The notes under the pieces were generated by a model, which was not told the origin of the DNA, searched no databases, and saw nothing but the letters and a program-made list of their open reading frames with translations. The translations under genes were made by a program, and so were the position numbers. DNA of 64,000 nt from Biomphalaria glabrata (Eukaryota > Mollusca > Gastropoda > Planorbidae), in contig NC_074721.1 of the NCBI RefSeq assembly GCF_947242115.1, forward strand, positions 37,400,254-37,464,253, read 5' to 3'. Below are positions 1 through 10,575 of the stretch, piece by piece (position 1 is the stretch's first letter; each line of letters opens with the position of its first letter).

Positions 1-429
1 ATTACGCAAAATGCAGGTGCCCCAAAGAGATCAAACCCCCTGGGCCCCCAAACGATGGAAAATTCCTAGCTACGCCCTTGAATAAAAGATATTTTACCAG
101 AACGCACTGAGCATTATTATTGCATGAGAAGGTGCGCAAGGCAATAGTAATTTAAAAAAAAAAAAAACTATTCGACCCTCGGCGTAGCATACGCTACTAT
201 CTAGTAACGGGTGAACACTTCCTGAAAGACAGCTGTTTAAGTGGGGCATCTCTAGTCTGACTTGCAGAAATAAAAGAGTTATCTTTCCATGACTTTTTCA
301 TCGAGGGTTAGAGAGTCGGCGTGCGTGTGTTTCCCGCGTGGTTGGGCGACGAAGAGAATTTTATATAGAGAGCCTTTTTGTTGTGTTGTAGTTTCAAAAG
401 AAATGAAACCACACATATTTGTGTTGACA
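1..429. other. Non-coding left edge
   Basis: I see no supported gene here. The first 90 bases look like the end of a dispersed repeat. An A-run lies near 153-166. The stretch from about 290 is open in the frame of the exon at 430, but its composition does not look coding, and a splice acceptor precedes the exon. Confidence 0.4.
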
Positions 430-543
430 GATCCAGGTGATACGTGCTTCAGTCTGATCCTAATGGGAGCCCCTAATACAGTGACCTGCCCTGATAATTA
501 CCACTGTGATCATGTGAGTCTCAAATGTATCGCTAATAAGTAG
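430..543 (+). CDS. Probable last exon of a small cysteine-rich secreted protein
   Basis: After a plausible acceptor (TTGTGTTGACAG) the frame reads about 37 residues to a TAG stop. It contains GDTCFSLILMGAPNT followed by CPDNYHCDHVSLKC and ends IANK. Four cysteines are spaced as in small extracellular disulfide-rich modules. Two bases of the first codon follow the acceptor, so the upstream exon should end in phase 1; I could not find that exon and it may lie left of the window. A canonical AATAAA at 772-777 follows about 230 bases later, which fits a terminal exon. I do not recognise the family. It could be a chance open frame, but the cysteine pattern and the poly(A) signal argue for a real exon. 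Confidence 0.45.
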   Translation, partial: DPGDTCFSLILMGAPNTVTCPDNYHCDHVSLKCIANK

Positions 544-700
544 ATGGATTCGTTGGCCTAGAGTTGCTGGGCTACAAGTTAAAGGATGATTTATATGCAA
601 GATGAGTTTGCATGGAGTCTACAGCAAACAGACGACATCAATGACATCATTTTGTGTAATGCATTCCTTTTGTTTGTCATGAAGTACTGTGTTATATAGA

Positions 701-702
<2 letters not shown>

Positions 703-760
<58 letters not shown>
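703..760. repeat. (TA)n microsatellite
   Basis: An uninterrupted TA dinucleotide run lies in the presumed 3' UTR of the exon at 430-543. It produces a false Tyr/Ile-alternating frame on the minus strand. Confidence 0.95.
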
Positions 761-763
<3 letters not shown>

Positions 764-771
764 CTTCTTGC

Positions 772-777
772 AATAAA
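772..777 (+). terminator. AATAAA poly(A) signal
   Basis: A canonical hexamer follows the TA repeat about 230 bases after the TAG stop at 541-543. It is a plausible 3' end for the cysteine-rich exon. The motif is common in AT-rich DNA, so position is the only support. Confidence 0.4.
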
Positions 778-800
778 TGCTCATTAATTTATATGTAAGA

Positions 801-1777
801 GTTTCCTGTTCATATATTAATGCCACTTTGTTCTCGCGTTTTTAATATTGTTTGCTGTTTTTGTTTTTATAAACTTACATTTATTACATTTTAAAGTGTA
901 AAAAAAAATGGGAGAAGTTGATAATTTTTATTAATTAAGAAATCAGGCACTGCTGGTAAGGAATTGTGTGTATCTGATTTAAAGGTAATATGTTAATTAT
1001 GCTTTGTATCTACTTGGTCTGAATTAGAAAGCTTCTTTTTACTCACTCCAACAGTCCTTGACATTTTGTTCCCCCACTTTTCCTGGTCATGGAGGTGTCC
1101 GAGAAAGTTCCAGATAAATGTCCTTTATGAACTTTTGACCCATGAAAGGTTTTTTATCCCGTAGCCAGGATGAAGGACAGGCTTGTCATGCGTTCGTTTT
1201 GTCTGGAGGCCACCCCGTCAACTGGATGATCCTTCAATCACATTCGTTTATATTATTGGTCACGGTCCCTTGAGCCAATGCAATGGGTTTCCCTATCCAA
1301 TGTGAGGTCAGAGGCCAAACCCACGAGGGGGGTGAGCTCGATATTCCTATCAAGTTGAAACTTAGCACAATTATACATTGTCGAAACAACGCACGATTTA
1401 ATTTTTTAAAAAATATTTAAAGAATAAGTGGTAACTAATTAATTTGTTTTTATATAAAAGTAGGAGATAAACCTTGCAATATCTAGAGTTGTGTCAGCGA
1501 ATGAACAGTTATCTTTTTTTCTTCACTCTATATAATCTTTTAATATTTTTTTTTTAATGTTTTGTTTATATTTAGCTTGTTTTAAAATATGTACACTCGA
1601 AAACATAGTTTTTATTTACTATGATGCTGATGTTTTAAAAAAAAATATACACAGGCACTGTCTATAAAATCAATACATTGAAAGTCAACCGGAAGTGTGT
1701 CATGTAACGTAAGTTTTTTATTCAATGACTAGAAACCGAAACTCGTAATTTTGTTAATTACTTTCTCATGGCATTAG
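801..1777. other. AT-rich non-coding stretch
   Basis: I see no gene. The stretch is AT-rich with T- and A-runs. A GC-richer island near 1280-1340 resembles a decayed repeat but I cannot name it. Confidence 0.5.
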
Positions 1778-1888
1778 GTGCTGAAAGAAGCAGCTGAAGA
1801 TCTTGTACTAAGGAAGCGGGATACGCATTTAAGACCAAATGGAAAGCTACTTGCCGAACACAGACATAAACTGCGAAAAGAGAAATTG
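1778..1888 (+). CDS. Candidate internal exon, lysine/arginine-rich, unknown gene
   Basis: The block is exactly 111 bases (37 codons) between an acceptor-like site (GGCATTAG) and a GT donor (TTGGTATTT), in phase 0 at both ends. It reads VLKEAAEDLVLRKRD, then residues including LRPNGKLLAEHRHKLRKEK. The sequence looks helical and charged, not low-complexity. I do not recognise it and found no partner exons, so it could be an orphan piece of a decayed gene or a chance frame. Confidence 0.25.
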
Positions 1889-1963
1889 GTATTTGGCAGA
1901 AAAAAAAATTGTCTGTGTTGTTTGTGGCAAAAATATGTAGGTCACATCTAGATTATGCTTAAA

Positions 1964-2000
1964 GTAAAGTAAAGTTCCCCATTTCAGACCTTGCAATTTA
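1964..2000 (-). repeat. 3' tail fragment of SINE family 1
   Basis: TAAAGTTCCCCATTTCAGACC matches the tail of the tRNA-derived SINE found whole at 29725-29999. Only the tail survives. Confidence 0.55.
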
Positions 2001-2119
2001 TGGCCATATCGCAGGGACTCGTAAAGGTCTTCCTTCTGGAAACAGTACCAGGAAAAAGAGAGAGGCAGACATAAAAAGTGATGGTAAGACAACATATAAG
2101 AATAAACAGACTATTTCCT

Positions 2120-2205
2120 TGAAAAAAACTCTATCTTATCTTATCTTATATGACACAGACGTTACTTCAAAAAGAAGATGATAACGTCCTACACAAAAGA
2201 CAAAA
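2120..2205 (-). mobile_element. LINE 3' tail (TAAGA-tailed family)
   Basis: A TCTTATCTTATCTTATATG block followed by ACAGACGTTACTTCAAAAAG is the reverse complement of the 3' end shared with copies near 4257, 17490, 22348, 29222, 30900 and 44480. Only the untranslated end remains. Confidence 0.75.
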
Positions 2206-2424
2206 AGGATGGAGAAAGACGGTCAACAGATCATATGTGGTGCCCCACTGGTTCAACAGGTAAAGCGATAGATGAGGATGAAGATTTTCATTTATTACCC
2301 AAAAAATCTCTTTATATAAATAAATAAACAATCTCCCTCAGAAACTTGAACTCTGTACCTTTGGCGCTGTAACCAAAGGCCTATCACAGAAGCACACGGA
2401 ATACATAGAATTAACTAACTTGCG

Positions 2425-2640
2425 TTTTTTTAGCGGCCCCCGATAGGGGAAAAGACGCTATTAGTTTTGTGCGAAATGTCTGTCCGTCCGTTCCGTTTAG
2501 ATCTCGTAAACTAGAAAAGATAGTGAAAATCCGACATCACAATATTTTAGACCATTCAAAGTTCTGAAGCAACGGCTTTTTTTTTCTGAAAGCGAAAAAT
2601 CTAATTTTTAAAATCACTTATGCAAGTTTTTTAAAGAGAA
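2425..2640. repeat. Dispersed repeat, unclassified
   Basis: This GC-richer block (GCGGCCCCCGATAGGGGAAAAG, then a GTCTGTCCGTCCG stretch and an A-rich tail) stands out from its AT-rich flanks. From memory it resembles a common planorbid snail repeat, but I cannot confirm that here. It shows no coding potential. Confidence 0.4.
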
Positions 2641-2800
2641 AAAGCTATTTAGTATGCATTATAAGTTAGACCTAGTTTAAAACGAATAAAAATCTTCTAA
2701 ACTGCATTATCTTTCCAATATCATATCTTTCCAAGTCTTCAAATAAGTGATTGAGCCTTTTCAAAACATTTACATCAATTATAATACTTCAGTTAGGCCA

Positions 2801-3070
2801 GGGGAGGCGCGGTAGCTAAGCGGTAATGCGCTTGGCTTCTGAACCGGGGGTCCCGGGTTCGAATCTTGGTGAAGACTGGGATTTTCAGCTTCGGAATCTT
2901 TGGACGCCTCCGAGTCCACCCAGCTCTAATGGGTTCCTGACATTAGTTGGGGAAAAGTAAAGACGGTTGGTCGTTGTGCTGGCTACATGACACCCTCGTT
3001 AACCGTAGGCCACAAAACATATGAACTTTACATTATCTGCCCTATAGACCACAATGTCTGAAAGAGGAAC
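2801..3070 (+). mobile_element. tRNA-derived SINE, family 1
   Basis: The 5' part resembles a tRNA: an A-box-like region (GGTAGCTAAGCGGTAATGCG) and a B box (GGTTCGAAT). The body contains GAAGACTGGGATTTTC and CACCCAGCTCTAATGGGTTCC. The tail runs to CTGAAAGAGGAAC. Other copies lie at 26657, 28641, 29725 (minus), 55332 and 56983. It is a retroposon, not a tRNA gene. Confidence 0.85.
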
Positions 3071-3084
3071 GAGTTAGGCCAAGT

Positions 3085-3310
3085 TCACATCTAACTTTGC
3101 ATTCACTTGCACCTATCCATTGATCTGTTGGACCGTTGGGGCGCTACACAAGATCTGTCAACCTTCTTTCTCCATTCTTATCTCTCATTAGTTTTACATA
3201 TAATTTCATATGGATGTTCTTTCTGAAAATATTGAAGACTGCCTGGGTGGACCACTTCGGGGGCCGATTTTGAGTTTGTGTTTCCACACAAACTGTCTTT
3301 GTAACCTTGT
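3085..3310. repeat. Dispersed repeat pair, also at about 13080-14110
   Basis: Two blocks recur. One runs from GTTAGGCCAAGTTCA to CACACAAGATCTGTCAACC and matches 13083-13165. The other, ending GTGTTTCCACACAAACTGT, matches 14003-14105. A reverse-orientation piece is at about 2205-2275. I cannot assign the family. Confidence 0.6.
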
Positions 3311-4256
3311 TATTATTATTATTATGCTAGAGACGAACGAGTATTCATTCTCTGGCGCTGCCAGGGTCGAGTTTTGTTAAATCGAAAACAATATATATCG
3401 TAGTCCCTTTAACAGTTTCCACTGATTAATTTTCTGGTAATGTGTCAGGTCTGCAGCAGTACCGCCCCCTGACAGGCAACGAGGATGTTCCTAGGAATAT
3501 TAAGGGCCTTGAAGGTATCTGTGAATTCAGTTGTTTATTTCCCCTCGGTTGATATAACAACTGGGTATATTGTTATTTTGGATAACTTCCATAAACGCTT
3601 ATTCTCCAAGTCGAGGTTCCTATATTTTTCTTGCTTTTCTGTATCAGTTTTTCCTAAATTATGAGACAGTGGTACGGCGATGTCGATAATGGTAGCGGTT
3701 TTTACTTTTTGAATCAATGAATAGTAGATCAGGGTGATTAAAATCACAACGTTTATTGTTACTATCATTAATTGAAAGAGACTTGGAAAGATTTAGAAAT
3801 AAATATATTTTTGTGACTTGATACTTTGAAGGCCAGAAAAACACAATTTAGTTAAACAAATGTCATACCCATGGATAAAACAAAACTGTATTATCAGAGG
3901 CGTATTGAGGGGAAGCAAGAGGCGGGCATCATGCCGGGGCGAAAGAGAGGTGTACATGTCTTAAAGCCAAAAAAATATATATTTCCAGATACTTTAATTT
4001 TTTATTGAAATTAAGTTTTAGAAAACACATAGTTCCTTAACTAACATTGTCACGTGATTACCTTCTGATTTCGTTTTGGTTTCTTTCTGTCTTTTTAACG
4101 ACCAGGTGATGCTATTTTTTAGTTTTACAGCAGAATTGGACTTACGCTATTTCTGATGTAGTCACCGTGCTAGATAGGCCTACAGCTCTTTTGAAGACCA
4201 TAAAGAGTATTATAATTTTAAATCTCTTCCACCTGAGGGTTATATTAAAATAGATA
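3311..4256. other. Non-coding, no feature recognised
   Basis: AT-rich DNA with a short ATT run near 3310. The open frames seen here have low-complexity composition and no recognisable motif. Confidence 0.5.
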
Positions 4257-4455
4257 TATGCATTCTATGTTTGTACAAACACTCCTTCTTCCCTAGAGCT
4301 ATTAGAGCATGGAATGGATTGCCTGAGCTAGCCAGGAAAATCAGTGACTTGGCTGAATTTAAGTCATTGGTTAATATGTATGACTAAATGCATGACGCGT
4401 AGGACGTAATCATCTTCTTTTTTTGAAGTAACGTCTGTATTATATAACATAAGAT
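4257..4455 (+). mobile_element. LINE 3' fragment (TAAGA-tailed family)
   Basis: The frame reads LYKHSFFPRAIRAWNGLPEL-type residues, the conserved C-terminus of a Jockey/CR1-like reverse transcriptase. The shared 3' UTR (GCATGACGCGTAGGACGTAA) and a degraded ATAAG tail follow. It is heavily 5'-truncated and lies 150 bases downstream of the ApeC gene stop. Confidence 0.8.
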
Positions 4456-4602
4456 AATAAGAGAATAGAATAATGTTCTTTACAAGTACCAAGCAAAACT
4501 CTAAGAAAAACAAAACCACTATAAATATGCTCGACTTCACTTCATTTGTAAACTTCTATGTATAATTATTCTCGTTAGAAATTATGCTTAGCCATTGTAG
4601 TA

Positions 4603-7600
4603 TTAGGAGTTGGAATTTAGCGTCGCAGTGAGAGTGGAAGCCACCTGGTTGATAGATGATGGTCTGTAGTAGCAGAGGTCGAATCTAACGTCGTTAAGAG
4701 TCCCGTCAGGCAGGGTTCCATTGCGCATGTCATTGGTGTCTGAATTCTCCGAGTCAATCAGAACGTAATGTTCCTGGACGGACATGCCGACAACGTCTTG
4801 GCACTTGCCTCCATATCTGTATAGATAGAACGGGGATTTGTTGGGCAGTGCAATGGGCAAGTTGGCAAATCCGTCTTTGCGACAGCAGAACATGTGCACA
4901 GCGCTCAGGGTCGGGTCGTCTGGGACGACGCCTTCGACAGATCCCTTGTTGCCAAAACTATCCTCTTCGTCGATGTAAACTCTACCGTCAGTGAAGCCAA
5001 CAGGACAGATGTCTTTCTTATTTATACAGTAAGAGCCTTTAGGCCAATCTCTTCTACTTTTAGCGTTATCCTCTATTTTAACACAGTAACGTAGTATAAC
5101 CTTATTTATGCCGCTTTCAAGTGTAAATAAAGGTCTTAACAGTTGTGAGTGCTCAGAGTTCGCCTGTAGGTCTGGACTGATGCCAGACTCACTGTGAATC
5201 TTTTTAACGCCCTCTAGCCATTTCCCGCATGAATCTTTGGGACATCCGGAGGCTGGTTTTAAAAGCGCGTAGCGTCCACTAGGCCACCCCTCTGTGTTAC
5301 TTGGCCAATCTACAAAAAAATCTGGGAAACGCTCTTTTTTCTCTGCAAGCTGTGATAATCTCAAGAGCATATCATGATCTGAAATGTTGAGACTAGCGTC
5401 TAGGGCTGATTCTGGCTCCTAAAAAGATAAATAATAAAATAAAACAAAACAAAAAGTTGTGAATAGTTAAAAAAGGTTTTACAAAAAAAAAAATTAACTT
5501 GTTCTTTGTAATTGTCTTGGGGTTGGGTAGAAGACTCTTAGATCTCTAGTCCCTTGGAAGCGCCTTTATTACTGTTCTGTCTGACAGGGAACCATCAAAT
5601 GTATTTTTTTTACAATTACCTATGATTCGTATCCCAAGAAGCTTGGATTACAGGCGAGGCCAAAGGCCGAGCACACCGGGGAAAATCCCATATATTCATT
5701 CTCTGTGCCACGTCAGCTAATTGAGAAACGGTGTATGGATAGTGGATAGTGGTTGTTGGGGCCCTCTTCCATCCCAGCCAGTGAGGTGGACTCAGTCCTT
5801 AGGTACCCCAGCGAGGGTTATGTTTTGCTTCCATATTGACCTGATGACCTTTTTGCGCCTCTAATGAAGAGCATTGCCCGGGTCGGAAATTGGTTTGCTT
5901 AATGTGTGGTCTAGAGCGAACGTTAACCCTAGAGAGTTTTTTTTTAATAGAAAAAAAGTTGTTAATACAGAAGCTGTTTTATATTGTTTTGTAAAAATTG
6001 GAAGAATATTAACAAGTACGATCGTATATAAGGTGATAATAGATTTGTGTGGTTTGTGTGATTCGTTTTTTCTCAGACACAGAGTCCAAAGACAAATTCC
6101 AAATTTAGCCGAGATTATTTGAATTTTTTTAACAAAAACAGAAATCCTCCTAAAAGAAATAAAATGTATATTTTTCAAATATCAGAGTACTCTCGTCTCA
6201 TAATTATTATTTTGCAATTTTTAGATACATAATCTTCTTTAACAAAAGATTGAATGCATTACATAGACATAAATAAATATAGACTGGAAAAAGGAAGTAA
6301 CTTCATGTAACTTGAAAACATGTATATCTATTGTTGTCGGATTTCCGAATTCTGAAAAGTTGCATGATCTTCAGTCTTAGAGATTAAACAAAACTATACT
6401 GCTGTATAATAAAGTACACAAAACTGCTAGTCACAAATTTTCGTTTCATAAAACTCTTTTATCGGCCAGTCTATATTTTTGTATGTCTATGATGCAACAC
6501 TAAATTGTGATTTTTTTATTTTTTTTTTGATAATCAATTACTAGATCTAGATCTAAAAAATAAAATTATATGTTACATAGGTTAGGGTTGAAAAAAAACA
6601 ACAACTTTACTTCTTTGAACTACTTGACAAAACAACGCCTTGATCCAACTGTCTACAAAATGTTCACGATGGATCAGTCGCGGATAAGAATTTATTCCGG
6701 TTTCCAGTCTAGTAGTATATATAAGTCTATGGTTTAGCCATTTTAGTAGAGAAATGAAGTATCGAGTATCAAATGTGAAAACAATAAAGCTTTCTGTTTA
6801 CATTCCCCGTGTTAAGCATTGTATGAACGTCTAGAGTTAGCTGACATTCAATGGTTCCCTTCATTGCTATTAAACTTGTTCAACAATCAGTGTATCAGCA
6901 TGGACTAACTTTTATTGATTGTTCGGCCTTTTGCGTTGTTGATGGATTATGTATTACGTTGAGTGTTAAATCCATTTGATTTATTGCAACTGGCAACATA
7001 AACACGATTTATATCACGCTATCACTTTCGTATTCTATACACCGGATACACACGAAAAAAAAAAGTGCTAGCTATGGATTTGCATTAAAAAGCGAATAAA
7101 AGAGTGTTCTGGTTAGTATCTTGGGTGTCATGCAAATCCACTACTATTTCATCAACTATTCTACATTAGCCCAATAACATTACAACTTACAAGATGAACG
7201 TACTCAAGATTCGTACTACTTTAAATGATGCTTTTATTCATTACTGGGGGAGGTCTGTCTTGTCTTATTGTCCGTCGTTACTTATCACTTATCATAATTG
7301 GGGAGGTCCGTCTCGTCTTCTTGTCCGTCGTTACTTATCACTTATCATAACTGGCGAGGTCTGTCTTGTCTTATTGTCGGTCGTTACTTATCACTTATCA
7401 TAACTGGGGAGGTCTGTCTTGTCTTATTGTCCGTCGTTACTTATCACTTATCATAACTGGGGAGGTCTGTCTTGTCTTATTGTCCGTCGTTACTTATCAC
7501 TTATCATAACTGGGGAGGTCTGTCTTGTCTTATTGTCCGTCGTTACTTATCACTTATCATAACTGGGGAGGTCCGTCTCGTCTTATTGTCCGTCGTTACT

Positions 7601-10575
7601 TATCACTAACACTATTCAACTCTCTGTCTAAACTCTAAACTATCGCCATATTGTTCCTCTTGTTCGTTTATTCTCCTGCGTCATTCGTCTGGCTGACTAC
7701 GTCACTACTTTTGACGTCACTAAAAACAATACTACCAAAAACTAACATACTCTCTAACTAAACTAGTACACTACAGAGAATAAAAAATGGTGGGATTCAG
7801 TACGATTTCACAGAAGATCTTTTTTTTTTGTTGTGTGTGTGTGTGTGTTTGTGTTTTTACAATGATTGGAATTAAAAGCAATACTTAACCAGTGTGTGTG
7901 TGTTGGCGAACTGTCCAACACAGAGATAGCTCCCGTAAAGTGTTGTCTCATTTGCCCTGAACCATGTCATTTGCAGGTACGCCTCTGACGAGTTTGACGT
8001 CTCCCCTTTGCCGCCTTTTACTTCTGTGGTACTGGCGTCACTGACTTGAATGACAGACTTTGGTGTAAACAAAATCTTTGACAGGACTGTCCAGATCTGC
8101 TAAACTAACAAGCGTGATTCTTTAAAAAAACATATCAAAGTCCACTCCTCATTTATTGTTAATCAGTTTTTAATTTCTATTTGATCATTGACAAGCACAT
8201 TCTTAGCATCGGGGTAATAAAAAAAATCTGCTGAAAAACTTGCATCCAACAGATTTACAGAGTGGCTATGTGGTGAGAGTAGATCTAATTAACTATGTTT
8301 GCATGCTGTGTTCTACATGTCCCCTCTTTTTACAAACTTACTCTGTCTGTCTGTCCGTCTGTCTGTCCGGTACGTGTTTTTTTTTCTTCCAATTCCCATT
8401 CTCGGATCAGTTTCAAACTTTGCACACCTATTCATTGTATTGACAAAGACATGAATCAATTAAAAGAAATTAAATAAATTAGCTGATTAATTATTGGTGA
8501 TTTATTATTTTTGTTGACATCGATATAAGGGAAATAAATGCATCTTAATAAGTGATGTAGATGTATATATGGATTTAATCAATTTAATCCCATCATTACG
8601 TTTTGACATGTTTTTTCTCCAACTTCCCATTCTCGGATCAAGTTGAATCATTGCATAATTATTCATCATCAATTACAATACACGAATCAATCCAACAATT
8701 AACTAATAAGTTAATCAATTAGAACTAATTAATTAATTTTGTTGTATACAGCAGAAAGGGAGCTCAACCTTGGTATTTTCGATAAGTAGCAGTAATTCGC
8801 GTTTCTTTCCCTTTAATAAATTTTGTTTTTTAAAAAAAAGCAATCTTTTTTTTTTAAATTTTGTTTGTTTTTGTTTCTCGCTTTTATATCAAGTCACTCC
8901 GTCCGTCTGTCTGTTCAGAATGTTTCACACGTTATTTCTCCCATTTCCCATTTTCGGATCATTATAAAACTTCGCACAATTATTTATTGTCAATGACAAA
9001 ATATGAATGAATAAAACGAAAAAAAAACAAAACAAAGTGAATGAGATATCGAATTAAATAAGCGTTAATTCAGTTTATTTTTTGTTTCACTTAAATCTTG
9101 ACTGAAAGACTTGGAACTACTGGGATTAGTTGTGTAAATACACATTTAAATCATTGCTAAATGTCTTAATTTTATGTATACAATGTTGTAATCTTTCTCA
9201 GTCAATCTTGAATCATCATTATCTTTCCTTTGCGTTCCTCAAGGAACACAGGGCCTCTGTAAAAACACACCACTCTCCACGGTCTCTAGATAGTTTTTTA
9301 ATGGCTTCCAAGCTCTTTCCTGTCCTCTCGGCTTCATCTAATACACTGCGGGGCCACGTTATTTTTGGTCTTCCTCTGCGTCTTGTGCCCTGTGGGCAGG
9401 GCCGGCCTTATGGCACAGCAGCCAATGCGGCCGCAATAGGCCCCGCATTTTCGTAGGTCCCGCGCTAACTCCAATTGTAAATTATTAAATTAAACCATTT
9501 TAACTTATTATAAACATGGTTCCCGCGGCCTACTGATTTTCCAGGAGCTCCTGGAAATCTTCTGAAATTGCAAAGTAGGCTATACGAAAAAAGCCATGAA
9601 AATCTCCTGAACTTATTAAAACATCCTGAAAACTCATAAAAATGTCCTGAAAAATAGACAAAAGTTTTATTTATTTTGGAGTGTCATTTAATATTGAAAA
9701 CGCCAAAGCTACTTGCGATAAAAAAAAGCGATGTCAGCGTTCATTTAATAAAAATGTAATAATAGGACGACTTTTAACCAAAAATAGGAAGTTTCATTAC
9801 TTTATTTACTTTAATAGTCACTGGCATATAAATATAGATCTAAATCTATCTCGATCTCTTAAAAAAATCAAAAGCAATATTTTGCTAGTCGATAGTAAAT
9901 CTAAAAGGCAGATCTGAATGTTTATCGGCTTTTTGTTGGAAAACTACCTTGTATTGTAGATGGCTCGTAAAGTTGATTTGATCGTGATTTTGCACTTAGT
10001 AAAGTTTGAATAAAATAGAAAGAGGAATTTATTTTCTAGCAAAAAAATCTTAATTTTAACTTATTATCTTTAAGCCTACCCAGACTAGGTCGCGCGCAAC
10101 CCTTTTCGCATAGCGCCCCGCAATCTGCAGAACCGGCCCTGCCTGGGGGTTCTGTCTTAGGGCCTGTCTAGCTCTGTTGTTGGTGTCTTTTCTAATGGTG
10201 TGACCAATCCATCTCCACTTTCTCTCTAAGATCTGCACCTCTATATTTCTCTGTCCGCCTATGTTCCACTGTTTGGTGGTTTCTACTTAAATGATATAGA
10301 TTACTTTTAATGTTTACCTTTTGGTTTTTGAATATCGTCAGGCTGTAGGGTCTGTAGTCTTGATAATTCGGGCTGTTGATTTTTACTGAGCATCTGATGG
10401 AGACTTTGTCTCTTTTATCAGAAGTGAGAGGCAGTACAGTAAAATCTAGCTCTGGAACGGCTACACTTACACCTGCCATCAGATGTAAGCAAACCAGGCA
10501 AAGTGCTAGTTTACATGTAAGCGTCTGACCATGAAAGAAATACAGGTATATATTTAATACTGATGTAAAGAACAT
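4603..10575 (-). CDS. Secreted IgSF-apextrin (ApeC) fusion protein, three visible exons
   Basis: Exons, all phase 0 with GT-AG borders: A 10575-10318, B 8099-7890, C 5418-4603 (TAA stop). The model gives 427 residues. A hydrophobic stretch (about 22-38, ending AGVSVA) is a probable signal peptide. An Ig domain follows, with cysteines near 62 (VSIRCSV) and 146 (GSYLCVG). A short linker leads into an ApeC domain at about 201-409. ApeC hallmarks: WPSGRYALLKPASGCP, WPKGSYCINKKDICPVGFTDG, MFCCRKDG, PFYLYRYGGKCQDVVGMSV, DLCYYRP, with nine cysteines in exon C. ApeC proteins are secreted or humoral and some bind bacterial cell wall in chordates. Joined to an Ig domain, a pathogen-recognition role is an inference. 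The start is uncertain: ATG at 10575 is in frame, but an acceptor (TTTCATGGTCAG) ends at 10525, so a first exon may lie upstream. Extra exons in the 2.5-kb B-C intron are possible. Confidence 0.8.
5419..6182. other. Intron DNA of the IgSF-ApeC gene
   Basis: This is the acceptor side of the B-C intron, ending ATTTATCTTTTTAG before exon C. I see no exon. Both overlapping frames around 5860-6180 are AT-rich shadows without a motif. Confidence 0.6.
6183..6735. mobile_element. AT-rich DNA element holding a second MITE
   Basis: The outer pieces (6183-6250 and 6540-6735) recur at about 14490-14770, 17380-17480 and 32085-32350. Shared blocks include CTAAAAATTGCAAAATAA, a TATGTTACATAGGTTAGG-like block and CCAGTCTAG followed by a TA-rich end. 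The left outer block is inverted relative to the 32-kb copy. A 230-bp MITE (about 6259-6492), sister to the one at 17771-18000, sits in the middle. I see no coding capacity. Confidence 0.6.
7244..7608. repeat. 53-bp minisatellite, about 7 copies
   Basis: Tandem units start GGGGAGGTCTGTCTTGTC and end TTATCACTTATCATAACT, 53 bp long, with few substitutions between copies. The array lies in the B-C intron of the IgSF-ApeC gene. Units are contiguous without unique spacers, so this is not a CRISPR array. Confidence 0.95.
8320..9045. repeat. Three successive copies of a dispersed CTGTCTGTC repeat
   Basis: Copies at about 8336-8480, 8608-8730 and 8891-9045 share a core. It holds a GTCTGTC run, a TTATTTCTCCC-type stretch, TTCTCGGATCA, a CTTTGCACA-type block, and AATTAATTA-rich DNA with ACACGAATCAAT. 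Other copies lie at 10880, 12040, 20643, 22228, 33335-33990 and 59325. It has no coding capacity and its class is unknown. Confidence 0.75.
9229..10290 (-). mobile_element. LINE 3' fragment interrupted by a hAT-like element
   Basis: Read on the minus strand from about 10290 to 10142, the frame gives QILERKWRWIGHTIRKDTNN and RARQALRQNPQ. It resumes at 9396-9229 with GRPKITWPRSVLDEAERTGK and LSRDRGEWCVFTEALCS. This is the conserved C-terminus of APE-type non-LTR retrotransposons. The hAT-like element at 9397-10141 splits it. The fragment abuts exon A of the IgSF-ApeC gene, within its intron. Confidence 0.8.
9397..10141. mobile_element. Non-autonomous hAT-like element (CAGGGCCGGCC family)
   Basis: The ends are CAGGGCCGGCCTTA and the inverse CCGGCCCTG. 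The flanks carry an 8-bp target duplication with one mismatch: CCTGTGGG (9389-9396) and CCTGGGGG (10142-10149). Internal sequence recurs in the elements at 22737 and 22787. It is 745 bp, without a transposase. It sits inside the minus-strand LINE fragment, so it is younger than that LINE. Confidence 0.8.

Noticed and set aside
591-773. Minus-strand frame with alternating Tyr/Ile
   Set aside because: It is a translation of the (TA)n microsatellite.
2801-2860. Possible tRNA gene (A and B boxes)
   Set aside because: The tRNA-like head continues into the conserved SINE body, several copies exist, and one has a 12-bp target duplication.
5861-6178. Opposed frames of 105 and 82 codons in the IgSF-ApeC intron
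   Set aside because: AT-rich, no domain or signal peptide, and no splice sites in phase with exons B and C.
7244-7608. CRISPR-like array
   Set aside because: Units are directly contiguous with no unique spacers, and the DNA is eukaryotic.
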